A DNA stretch of 11,262 bases from an uncultured Eubacteriaceae bacterium (GTDB lineage Bacteria > Bacillota > Clostridia > Lachnospirales > Lachnospiraceae). The notes under the pieces were generated by a model. The model had not been told where the DNA came from and made no database searches. It was given only the letters and a program-made list of their open reading frames with translations. The stretch is from NCBI GenBank assembly GCA_945938055.1, contig CAMEUH010000067.1, positions 1 to 11,262 on the forward strand, written 5' to 3'. Shown one piece after another: positions 1 to 6,323 of the stretch. A program made the translations under genes and the position numbers. How positions within the stretch are numbered: position 1 is the stretch's first letter; every line of letters begins with the position of its first letter.

Positions 1-83
1 CAGAGCCTTTGTATGAAAGACTCGCAAAATTTATTACAATTCTCAGAAATAACGGGTATGTTGTTTATGTGAATAAAATGTAA
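1..83 (+). CDS. C-terminal end of an unidentified protein (partial)
   Basis: The frame with codons beginning at base 3 is open from the window edge and ends in TAA at 81-83, giving 26 residues that end NNGYVVYVNKM. The other two forward frames also stop early (TGA at 14-16 and at 69-71), so the choice of frame rests on the natural-looking mixed hydrophobic/charged tail and on the terminator that follows 32 bases downstream. Only the tail is visible and I do not recognise the family. It ends the transcription unit upstream of the ATPase/K+ channel genes. Confidence 0.55.
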   Translation, partial: EPLYERLAKFITILRNNGYVVYVNKM

Positions 84-85
84 TG

Positions 86-105
86 CCGGATTGATATGAA
101 TCCGG
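86..105 (+). repeat. small hairpin directly after the upstream gene
   Basis: A perfect 7-bp inverted repeat, CCGGATT (86-92) and AATCCGG (99-105), has a 6-nt loop and begins two bases after the stop codon of the partial gene. No T-run follows, so it is not a terminator by itself. It sits 9 bases before the intrinsic terminator and could stabilise the 3' end of the upstream mRNA. Confidence 0.5.
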
Positions 106-114
106 GAGGAAATG

Positions 115-145
115 ACGGCTGACTTTATAGGGTCAGCCGTTTTTG
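115..145 (+). terminator. intrinsic terminator of the upstream gene
   Basis: A perfect 9-bp stem, ACGGCTGAC (115-123) with GTCAGCCGT (132-140), has an 8-nt loop and runs straight into TTTTTG. This is a typical rho-independent terminator. It separates the partial upstream gene from the ATPase gene, which therefore needs its own promoter. Confidence 0.85.
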
Positions 146-181
146 TGCGATATATGGACATAAGGAGTCAAGTCAGGATGA

Positions 182-210
182 TTGCATCCAAGGAAGAAAA
201 GTGATAAAAT
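182..210 (+). promoter_or_regulatory. sigma-A-like promoter with extended -10, upstream of the ATPase gene
   Basis: A weak -35 (TTGCAT, 182-187) is separated by 17 bp from a good -10 (TAAAAT, 205-210). The -10 is preceded by TGA at 202-204, giving an extended TGn element. Transcription would start near 217, leaving about 42 bases to the ATG at 259. The -35 overlaps a short inverted repeat, GGATG/CATCC (176-189). The call follows from position after a terminator and from motif match. No other good promoter is visible before the gene. Confidence 0.55.
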
Positions 211-258
211 ATTGATGATTTCCAGATGTGGAAACAATATGGTGAAAGGAAAATTCAT

Positions 259-2112
259 ATGCGAATTAAAACCCTGAAAATCTGCAATTTTAAATCCATT
301 CGTGAACTTACCATGAATGATGTGGAAAGTGCCTTAATTCTTGTGGGTAAGAATAGTGTGGGTAAAACGGTTGTACTGGATGCATTGCGGGCTGTTGCAG
401 GAATGTATCCCATTCAAAAATCGGATTATAATTTAAGCAGTGGAAATATCACGGTAGAGATTGAGCTTGCCATCAGTAATGATGATTTACAACTGATGAA
501 TGCGAACAGGATGTTTAGCCGCTATAAAAAGCATGATTTATGGATGAAGGATTTCACAAGTAAGTTTCCATCTTATGTGGATGGAGTGTTAAAGTTTACA
601 TATATTGTGAATCAGGATGGAAAGGTTCGGTATGATGATGGATTTAAGAAGAATAATCCATGGATCAGGGAGGTCTTCCCAAAGATACATTATATTTCCA
701 TAACACGGGATGCTACTGAGATTCAGAATGAAATTTTCATGAATAACGTACAGTTAAAGAGTCTTAAAGCGGGGCATTGCATTTTTGACAGCAGTAAGGA
801 ATGTGTGAACTGTTTTCAGTGCATGGGAGTGATTAATAAAAAATCACCGGAGGAACTTACGGTCCACGAAACAGCGAAACTCATGCAGTATAAGCTGATG
901 TCTCTTGGCTTTGACCAGTTTATGGAGCGGTTTAATTATCATTTTCACAAGAACGGTTCCCAGATGGAAAATATTGAATTTGCAATGGATATTAATATTA
1001 AGGATGCGTTTAATCCTAATATTTACCTTAAAAATAATGAACGTGGAGTACAGAGCCGGCTGGAGGACATGAGCGCCGGCATGAAAAGTATTTATATCCT
1101 GTCGCTTCTGGAAACCTATATTGAAATAGAAAAAAGTATTCCGAGTATTATTCTTATTGAGGACCCGGAAATGTATCTGCATCCCCAGCTGCAGAAGGCG
1201 GCAAGTGAGATTTTATACCGGCTTGCCAAGAAGAATCAGGTCATTTTTACAACGCATTCACCAAATCTGATTTTCAATTTCAACTCCAGGCAGATTAAGC
1301 AGGTTCTTCTGGATGAAGATGGATATACGATTGTTAGGGAGGACGCTGATATTGATGAAATTTTGAATGATCTTGGATATTCGGCAAATGACCTGATGAA
1401 TGTAAGCTTTGTGTTTATTGTGGAGGGAAAGCAGGATAAAGCGAGGCTTCCTCTTCTACTTGAAAAATATTATGGAGAGACTTATGATGAACAGGGAAAC
1501 CTTCAGCGTGTTGCAATTATTTCCACGAATAGCTGCACCAATATTAAAACGTATGCAAATTTGAAATATATTAACAGCCTTTACTTAAAAGACCAGTTTC
1601 TTATGATTCGGGATGGAGACGGAAAGGATGCGGATTATCTGAAAAAGCAGCTTTGCAGCTATTATAAGAACAGTAAACGCTTTGATAAGGCAATCCCGAG
1701 GGTTACCGAGAAAAATGTATTGATTTTGAAATATTATTCCTTTGAAAATTATTTCCTGGTACCGGAAATCATGGCAAAGATTGGTGTATTGAAATCAGAG
1801 GAACAGTTTTATGATATTCTTTACCGTAAGTATCGTGAATATCTGTATAAGCTGTCAAGCGTGCGGAAAATGCTGGAGCAGGAACATATTATAATTCAGT
1901 CAAAGGAAGATCTGAAGGAGCATATGGAGTTAATACGGATTTATGTCAGAGGACATAATCTGTATGATATTTTTTACGGAAGATACAAAGGGGAAAAGGA
2001 AACAGAAATTCTTAAAAAATACATCGATGCGGCGCCGAGGGATACTTTTAAGGATATTCTGGATGCGATTGATGGATTTGTGTATTTTGACAGTAAGAAG
2101 ACGAGTGATTGA
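259..2112 (+). CDS. AAA/ABC-type ATPase with C-terminal TOPRIM-like nuclease region (OLD/DUF4435-like)
   Basis: This is a 617-residue protein. I chose ATG 259 because GAAAGGA (244-250) lies 8 nt upstream and the protein then opens with the family-typical MRIKTLKICNFKSI; the in-frame ATG at 226 has no ribosome site. The N-terminal ATPase shows Walker A GKNSVGKT (30-37), an ABC-signature-like DMSAGM (270-275), Walker B IILIEDPE (297-304) and the H-loop THSPN (332-336). Then comes a TOPRIM-like region with the acidic residue in FIVEG (Glu389), a DGD pair (Asp452, Asp454) and SFENY (494-498), the last also typical of DUF4435. A Cys cluster (Cys174, 182, 185, 188) sits inside the ATPase insert and may bind zinc. 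Proteins of this kind are ATP-controlled nucleases, several acting in phage defence (OLD, Gabija GajA, PARIS AriA/AriB). A defence role here is inference. It ends 20 bases before ktrB, so the two are probably cotranscribed. Confidence 0.8.
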   Translation: MRIKTLKICNFKSIRELTMNDVESALILVGKNSVGKTVVLDALRAVAGMYPIQKSDYNLSSGNITVEIELAISNDDLQLMNANRMFSRYKKHDLWMKDFTSKFPSYVDGVLKFTYIVNQDGKVRYDDGFKKNNPWIREVFPKIHYISITRDATEIQNEIFMNNVQLKSLKAGHCIFDSSKECVNCFQCMGVINKKSPEELTVHETAKLMQYKLMSLGFDQFMERFNYHFHKNGSQMENIEFAMDINIKDAFNPNIYLKNNERGVQSRLEDMSAGMKSIYILSLLETYIEIEKSIPSIILIEDPEMYLHPQLQKAASEILYRLAKKNQVIFTTHSPNLIFNFNSRQIKQVLLDEDGYTIVREDADIDEILNDLGYSANDLMNVSFVFIVEGKQDKARLPLLLEKYYGETYDEQGNLQRVAIISTNSCTNIKTYANLKYINSLYLKDQFLMIRDGDGKDADYLKKQLCSYYKNSKRFDKAIPRVTEKNVLILKYYSFENYFLVPEIMAKIGVLKSEEQFYDILYRKYREYLYKLSSVRKMLEQEHIIIQSKEDLKEHMELIRIYVRGHNLYDIFYGRYKGEKETEILKKYIDAAPRDTFKDILDAIDGFVYFDSKKTSD

Positions 2113-2132
2113 AGGGAAGCAGGAAAGAAAAC

Positions 2133-3467
2133 ATGAATAAATATCGAATGTCAAGAATTCAGGTCATTGCGCTTGGATTTCTCATAATTATTGTGGCAGG
2201 AGTTCTGCTCCTGAAACTTCCGGTTGCGACCAGAAGCGGTGAGAGTACGGACTGGCTGACAGCAATCTTTACGGCGACCAGCGCTACCTGTGTGACGGGA
2301 CTTGTGGTAGTGGATACGTATACATACTGGTCTGCATTTGGACAGCTTGTGATTTTGTGTCTCATTCAGATTGGCGGTTTGGGATTTATGTCCATTGGTA
2401 TCTTTCTTTTAGTGTTTTTCCGGAGAAAGGTGGGGTTAAGCCAGCGAGGACTTATGCAGGAAAGCGTCAATGCCCTGCAGGTTGGCGGAATGGTGCGTCT
2501 GGTTAAAATCATTGTTTTGGGTACGGTTATTGTGGAACTTTGTGGAGCGTTGATTCTTTCCATTCGATTTATACCGCTTCTGGGGGTCAGGACGGGAATT
2601 TATTACAGCGTTTTTCATGCAATTTCCGCTTTCTGTAATGGCGGTTTTGATTTAATGGGACGTTTTGAAGAATATTCTTCCCTGGTCATGTTCTATGGAG
2701 ACGGCATTGTAAATTTTACAATTATGGCGCTGATTATCATCGGTGGCATGGGATTTCTTGTATGGCAGGATATCCTGGCAAATGGACGTAATGTGAGAAA
2801 ATACCGGCTGCATACCAAGATAGTGTTAATGATGACGGTTTCTGTTCTGGTTGTTACAACCGTGCTGTTTATGATTTTTGAGTGGAATAATACCATGGCA
2901 GACATGAATTTGAAGGAAAAAATTTATGCTTCCATGTTTAGTTCCGTAACGGCACGAACAGCAGGGTTTAATTCCGTTGATACTGCTGCATTGACGGATT
3001 CCAGCAAACTTCTTACCATTCTTCTCATGTTCATGGGAGGAAGCCCGGGGTCTACGGCAGGCGGCATTAAGACAACGACAATGGTAGTCATTGGACTTTA
3101 TCTGTGGTCGAACATGAGAAATGCAACCGGATGTAATATATTTGGACGGCGACTGGATGATGAGGTGATTAAGAAAGCGAGTCTTGTTTTTTACATTAAC
3201 ATGATGCTGGCAGTTGGCGCGGCATTGATTGTCTGTTCATTGGAGAATATGGATTTTATTGATATTCTTTTTGAAGTATTTTCGGCAATCGGTACGGTGG
3301 GTATGACAACGGGTATCACAAGAGATTTGTGTACGGTATCAAAGCTTGTACTGATTCTTTTAATGTATTGCGGAAGAATTGGAAGCATGACCTTTGCCAT
3401 GTCCTTTATTGAAAAAAGAAAAAATGCCCCGGTAAAGTTCCCGGTTGAGAAGATTACCGTAGGTTAG
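2133..3467 (+). CDS. ktrB: KtrB/TrkH-family K+ uptake channel subunit
   Basis: This 444-residue membrane protein is of normal KtrB length. It has the four pore-loop repeats of the SKT (superfamily of K+ transporters) fold, each with its filter glycine: SATCVTGL (50-57), SAFCNGGFD (165-173), TARTAGFNS (273-281) and AIGTVGMTTG (385-394). The glycine-rich stretch GGSPGSTAGG (302-311) and GRIGSMT (414-420), with the conserved Arg of the last repeat, are also present. It moves K+ (with Na+ in Ktr systems) through the inner membrane and is normally gated by a cytoplasmic KtrA ring. I chose ATG 2133 because AGGAAAG (2121-2127) precedes it; an in-frame TTG at 2109 lies further upstream but is less likely. 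The gene is intact, while its partner gene 30 bases downstream is broken. In the family KtrB alone can still conduct K+, but poorly and without normal regulation. Confidence 0.93.
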   Translation: MNKYRMSRIQVIALGFLIIIVAGVLLLKLPVATRSGESTDWLTAIFTATSATCVTGLVVVDTYTYWSAFGQLVILCLIQIGGLGFMSIGIFLLVFFRRKVGLSQRGLMQESVNALQVGGMVRLVKIIVLGTVIVELCGALILSIRFIPLLGVRTGIYYSVFHAISAFCNGGFDLMGRFEEYSSLVMFYGDGIVNFTIMALIIIGGMGFLVWQDILANGRNVRKYRLHTKIVLMMTVSVLVVTTVLFMIFEWNNTMADMNLKEKIYASMFSSVTARTAGFNSVDTAALTDSSKLLTILLMFMGGSPGSTAGGIKTTTMVVIGLYLWSNMRNATGCNIFGRRLDDEVIKKASLVFYINMMLAVGAALIVCSLENMDFIDILFEVFSAIGTVGMTTGITRDLCTVSKLVLILLMYCGRIGSMTFAMSFIEKRKNAPVKFPVEKITVG

Positions 3468-3497
3468 AGATTAGAAAAAAGATAGGAGAATATCAGA

Positions 3498-4105
3498 ATG
3501 AAAACTGTATTAATTATTGGAATGGGGAAATTTGGACACCGTTTATGTGTGAATATGTTAAAGCTTGGAAATGAGGTTATGATTATTGATGACAATGAGG
3601 CGGCATTGGAGGATCTTGTACCAATCGAGAGGTATTAAAGAGTCTTGGACTGGATAATTTCGATATTGTATTTGTCTGCATTAGTGAAAATTTCCAGAGC
3701 AGTCTGGAAGTGACCAGTCTTGTGAAGGAGTTGGGAGCAAAGTATGTGATCAGCAAAGCGGACAGAGACATCCATGCAAAATTTCTCCTTCGAAATGGTG
3801 CGGATGAGGTGGTATATCCGGACAGGGACATTGCGGATAAGCTGGCAAGAAGATGCAGTATTGATAATGTATTTGACTACATTGAACTGACAGAAGGATA
3901 TGCAATTTATGAAATTCCGGTCAAGCCAAAATGGGTTGGAAAGTCTATTATGGATGTGAATTTCCGTAAGAAATATAATGTCAATATTCTTGGAATTAAA
4001 AATGCAGAAAAAACAAAACTGATGCCGGGGGCAGATTATGTGTTTGGTGCTGAGGATCATCTGATGGTGATGGGGCATCAGGACATGATCGGGGAATTAG
4101 TTTAA
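3498..4105 (+). pseudogene. ktrA: ktrA (RCK/TrkA-type K+ channel regulator), broken by an internal deletion and frameshift
   Basis: The start is ATG 3498, after AGGAG at 3484-3488. The first frame gives 46 residues with the Rossmann motif GMGKFG (8-13) and the acidic end of strand 2 (IIDD), then stops at TAA 3636-3638. The rest of a KtrA protein continues in another frame from about 3617 (TNREVLKSLG) through the RCK_N remainder (GADEVVYPDRDIADKLA) and an RCK_C domain to TAA 4103-4105. Compared with the usual family sequence, about nine residues between the Pro of LEDLVP and the Cys-Thr-Asn step are missing. Both sides of the gap can be read as TGTACCA, which fits a deletion of 34 bases (3n+1); adding 34 to the 608 bases present restores a multiple of three and a normal 213-residue length. 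KtrA binds NAD(H)/ATP and, through RCK_C, c-di-AMP in some species. An assembly error remains possible. Confidence 0.85.
3617..3623 (+). other. deletion junction in ktrA at the microrepeat TGTACCA
   Basis: The heptamer TGTACCA can be read as the end of LEDLVP in the upstream frame (..t gta cca) and as the start of CTN in the downstream frame (tgt acc a..). In an intact ktrA both segments would be expected, about 34 bases apart, each carrying this heptamer. One copy is left, as expected for slippage or microhomology-mediated deletion. The position of the second copy is inferred from family sequences, not seen. Confidence 0.6.
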
Positions 4106-4128
4106 ATTATAAAAAATGGAGGAACGAT

Positions 4129-4545
4129 ATGGTTGAAGTAACAGCAAGAAATCTTGGAAGAAAACTATCAGAGGCGGGAGCGGATAAGAAGAGGATTTTA
4201 TTGAACGTTGGAATCAGGGCGGTTTTAGGCATTATCTTTATGCTGGCAGGAATTTCAAGTATCAAAGACAATCCAATATTTGCATTAGTCATGCTATTAA
4301 TTATCATCTTCATTGTGGTATATCCGTATTTGTCACACAGAAAGGATTATGTGATTTTTTATGAGAACGGAGTGGATTGCAAGGGCGAAGTATGGCCTAT
4401 TTCCTCACTGGAACCGATAAGCTGGCGTACAATTTCCATGCAGGTGGGAAGCAGACAGAAGATGGACACGAAAATAAAGGAATTTGATGTTACTTTTATT
4501 GATGGAGCAAAGAGTGCATATAACAGAGCATATCTGAATCAGTAA
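4129..4545 (+). CDS. small membrane protein of unknown function, two TM segments
   Basis: This 138-residue protein starts at ATG 4129 with GGAGG at 4118-4122, 23 bases after the ktrA stop. A basic N-terminal stretch is followed by two hydrophobic helices (about 27-43 and 49-68). A soluble C-terminal tail (71-138) carries alternating short strand-like segments (DYVIFYENGVDCKG, VWPISSLEPISW, FDVTFIDG), reminiscent of bacterial PH-like domains that follow one or two TM helices. I do not recognise a named family, and the PH-like idea rests only on the pattern. Its place behind ktrA and before another two-TM protein, with no visible terminator or strong promoter between, suggests cotranscription and perhaps a shared membrane role. 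Confidence 0.75.
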   Translation: MVEVTARNLGRKLSEAGADKKRILLNVGIRAVLGIIFMLAGISSIKDNPIFALVMLLIIIFIVVYPYLSHRKDYVIFYENGVDCKGEVWPISSLEPISWRTISMQVGSRQKMDTKIKEFDVTFIDGAKSAYNRAYLNQ

Positions 4546-4577
4546 TGAATTCTATATAAGATAAAGGAGAAAAAAAC

Positions 4578-5408
4578 ATGAAGAAGAAAATAATCATAGT
4601 GGGGCTGGTTCTGACATTGCTTCCGGCATTCCTTCTTTTGGCTGGAATCGATTTTACGATAGGACCATTTTTAGAGCCGTTTGATTTGTATGAAAATAAT
4701 TTAGAAAAAGTTCCCAGATATGGCGCAGTAGATTCAGAACTACAGATTCTTCTTGAGAGTTTTGTATCAGAAACACGGAAGAGTCAGAGTGGTAACAGTG
4801 TTTCCATAAAAGGGGTGGATTACTTTTATAGTGTGCCGATTTTTGTTGGCAGTGAAACATATTATGTGGCAATCAGGGTGGACCGTGACGATACAAAGAA
4901 ATATAAAAAAATAGCAGATGAAACCATGGATTATTTATATGGGAAAGGTACTACATTGGGAACGAAGACGCTTCAACTGCAGGGTGTTATGGGCAAATTA
5001 GATGATGAAGTGTATGAGTATATGGTTGAATGGTTTGAAGAAACAGAATTTTTTGAAACAAGAGAACAACTTGAAAAGTATGTTCTTCCTCTGGAAATAA
5101 AGGAGTGTAACCTTCAAAATTATCGTATCATCAATATTGTGGTAATCCTTGTAATGGTGGCTGGCATTGTGCTTTTGATTTTTGGACTGAAAAAGGATGC
5201 AAAATATGAGAAGGCAGGAAAAAAACTTCAAAATTGTGCATTGAATATCAATGGAAAAGATTATCCGATTCTTTCTTTTGAAAAGGTGGATAAATATGTT
5301 TTCTATGAAAAGAATGAAAAGGCGGAAGCAGAACTGATGAAAGTGACTGGCCTTTCAAGCGAGGATGCAAAACAAATACTGGCTCAATGGGGAAATTACT
5401 ATCGATAA
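4578..5408 (+). CDS. membrane protein of unknown function with L7/L12-tail-like C-terminus
   Basis: This 276-residue protein starts at ATG 4578, with AAGGAG at 4564-4569. Hydrophobic helices at about 4-24 (uncleaved anchor or signal-like, after KKK) and 183-204 bracket a roughly 155-residue middle domain, probably outside the membrane, rich in acidic and aromatic residues (EYMVEWFEETEFFE, 147-160). The cytoplasmic tail (205-276) is Lys-rich. It ends in a helix pair, AEAELMKVTGLSSEDAKQIL (249-268), that resembles the ribosomal protein L7/L12 C-terminal fold seen at the ends of some Clostridia membrane proteins. No catalytic motif is visible. Two-TM proteins of this layout occur as uncharacterised DUFs in Lachnospiraceae; I cannot name the family with confidence. 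Its stop codon overlaps an AAGGAG followed by a possible 22-codon ORF. Confidence 0.78.
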   Translation: MKKKIIIVGLVLTLLPAFLLLAGIDFTIGPFLEPFDLYENNLEKVPRYGAVDSELQILLESFVSETRKSQSGNSVSIKGVDYFYSVPIFVGSETYYVAIRVDRDDTKKYKKIADETMDYLYGKGTTLGTKTLQLQGVMGKLDDEVYEYMVEWFEETEFFETREQLEKYVLPLEIKECNLQNYRIINIVVILVMVAGIVLLIFGLKKDAKYEKAGKKLQNCALNINGKDYPILSFEKVDKYVFYEKNEKAEAELMKVTGLSSEDAKQILAQWGNYYR

Positions 5409-5417
5409 GGAGACATA

Positions 5418-5486
5418 TTGAAGAATATCCTTAAAAAGGGAAAACATAAGGTGAATGGTCTTGTATTCGGATATCCGGTGTGTTAA
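5418..5486 (+). CDS. possible 22-residue basic peptide with TTG start
   Basis: AAGGAGA (5407-5413) overlaps the stop of the preceding gene and stands 4-5 nt before TTG 5418. From there a frame reads MKNILKKGKHKVNGLVFGYP plus two residues to TAA at 5484-5486. The ribosome site is good, but the start codon is weak and the frame is short. It also runs into the -10 of the next promoter, so chance is a strong alternative. Confidence 0.2.
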   Translation: MKNILKKGKHKVNGLVFGYPVC

Positions 5487-5489
5487 AAT
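5461..5489 (+). promoter_or_regulatory. promoter of the two-component operon with a palindrome in its spacer
   Basis: TTGTAT (5461-5466) lies 17 bp before TAAAAT (5484-5489), with TGT at 5481-5483 giving an extended -10. The expected start is near 5496, about 60 bases before the response regulator. The spacer contains the perfect 10-bp palindrome CGGATATCCG (5468-5477), a candidate binding site for a dimeric regulator. The layout (TTGYAT, 17 bp, TGnTAAAAT) matches the promoter at 182-210. No terminator is visible between the preceding gene and this promoter, so readthrough is also possible. Confidence 0.55.
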
Positions 5490-5557
5490 GTAAGCATAAC
5501 TGGGGTATATTTCCAGATTTTTAGTGAGTTTGTGTACATGATAGAAGAGGAAACATT

Positions 5558-6313
5558 ATGGAGTATGGACGACCAAAAGTATTACTTGTGGATGATGATG
5601 AACAGGATTTGGAAATCATGAGTTTATATCTGCGTGATGTAGCAGATGTAGCGACTGTAAATAGTGGCCGACAGGCAATGGAATACGTTCAGCAGTATCC
5701 GGTAGATGTTATTTTTCTGGATGTGAACATGCCAATCATGAATGGCTTTAAAACACTTGAGCAGTTTCATAAAATGAAAGAGTGTATTAATGTCCCTGTG
5801 GTTTTTGTAACGGAACTTAGTGGAAAGAGTGCGGTTATGAGCTCTATTTTTCTGGGAAGTGACGGATATTTAGTCAAGCCGGTTGATAAAAATACATTAC
5901 GGCAGAAACTTCATGAACTTTATCAGAAGAAGTGCCAGATTGAGAAACAGAAGACCATTCTTGCAATTGATGATGATATGGCATATTTGAAGACGATTGA
6001 CAGTTATCTGCGTGATACTTACAATGTCGTTATTATCAATTCAGCAAAGCTGGCATTGAGTTATCTGATGCAGCACAGACCGGACCTGATTCTTCTGGAT
6101 TATCAGATGCCATTATATAATGGGACAAGTTTCATGAACATGTTAAATAAAAAGACAGAGTTTGCTCCCATACCGGTGATAATTTTGTCTGGTGTGATTG
6201 ATAAAGAGGTTCTGAGAGACTGTTCTGCATATAATCCGGAGGCATGCCTTGCAAAGCCGGTTACAAAGGAACTCCTTTTGGAAAATATTGAACGGGTACT
6301 GAAAAAAGGGTAG
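5558..6313 (+). CDS. tandem-receiver response regulator without output domain
   Basis: This 251-residue protein consists of two REC domains. REC1 (about 6-122) has the acidic triad Asp12-14, phosphorylation site Asp55 in LDVNMP, Thr85 and Lys107 in VKPV. REC2 (about 132-250) has Asp138-140, Asp181 in LDYQMP, Ser211 in the switch position and Lys233 in AKPV. All residues needed for phosphorylation are present in both. There is no helix-turn-helix, GGDEF, HD or other output after REC2. The start ATG 5558 has AGAGG at 5546-5550. The gene lies 10 bases before the hybrid kinase, and the kinase's AGGG site overlaps this stop, so they are almost certainly cotranscribed. The likely role is phosphoryl acceptor or shuttle for the kinase's HPt, or action by protein-protein contact. 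Confidence 0.9.
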   Translation: MEYGRPKVLLVDDDEQDLEIMSLYLRDVADVATVNSGRQAMEYVQQYPVDVIFLDVNMPIMNGFKTLEQFHKMKECINVPVVFVTELSGKSAVMSSIFLGSDGYLVKPVDKNTLRQKLHELYQKKCQIEKQKTILAIDDDMAYLKTIDSYLRDTYNVVIINSAKLALSYLMQHRPDLILLDYQMPLYNGTSFMNMLNKKTEFAPIPVIILSGVIDKEVLRDCSAYNPEACLAKPVTKELLLENIERVLKKG

Positions 6314-6323
6314 GGATGAAAAA

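Noticed and set aside
178..204. Eight-codon frame MIASKEEK with AAGGAG upstream
   Set aside because: It is very short and overlaps the predicted -35/-10 region, so it would not be on the transcript from that promoter; most likely chance.
226..258. Upstream in-frame ATG for the ATPase, adding 11 residues
   Set aside because: No ribosome site precedes it, while ATG 259 has GAAAGGA at good spacing and gives the family-typical N-terminus.
2109..2132. Upstream TTG start for KtrB overlapping the ATPase stop
   Set aside because: ATG 2133 has the better ribosome site and the usual family start; the extra eight residues add nothing recognisable.
3601..3640. Programmed frameshift as an explanation of the ktrA break
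   Set aside because: No slippery heptamer or downstream structure was seen, and about nine residues of the domain are missing, which a frameshift could not restore.
3635..4078. 147-codon minus-strand frame opposite ktrA
   Set aside because: It mirrors the ktrA remnant's codons, has no recognisable domain, and the plus strand explains the region fully.
4546..4577. Possible internal promoter (TATATAAG) before the 276-residue membrane protein
   Set aside because: No -35 at suitable distance was found, and the short gap with a ribosome site is better explained by cotranscription.
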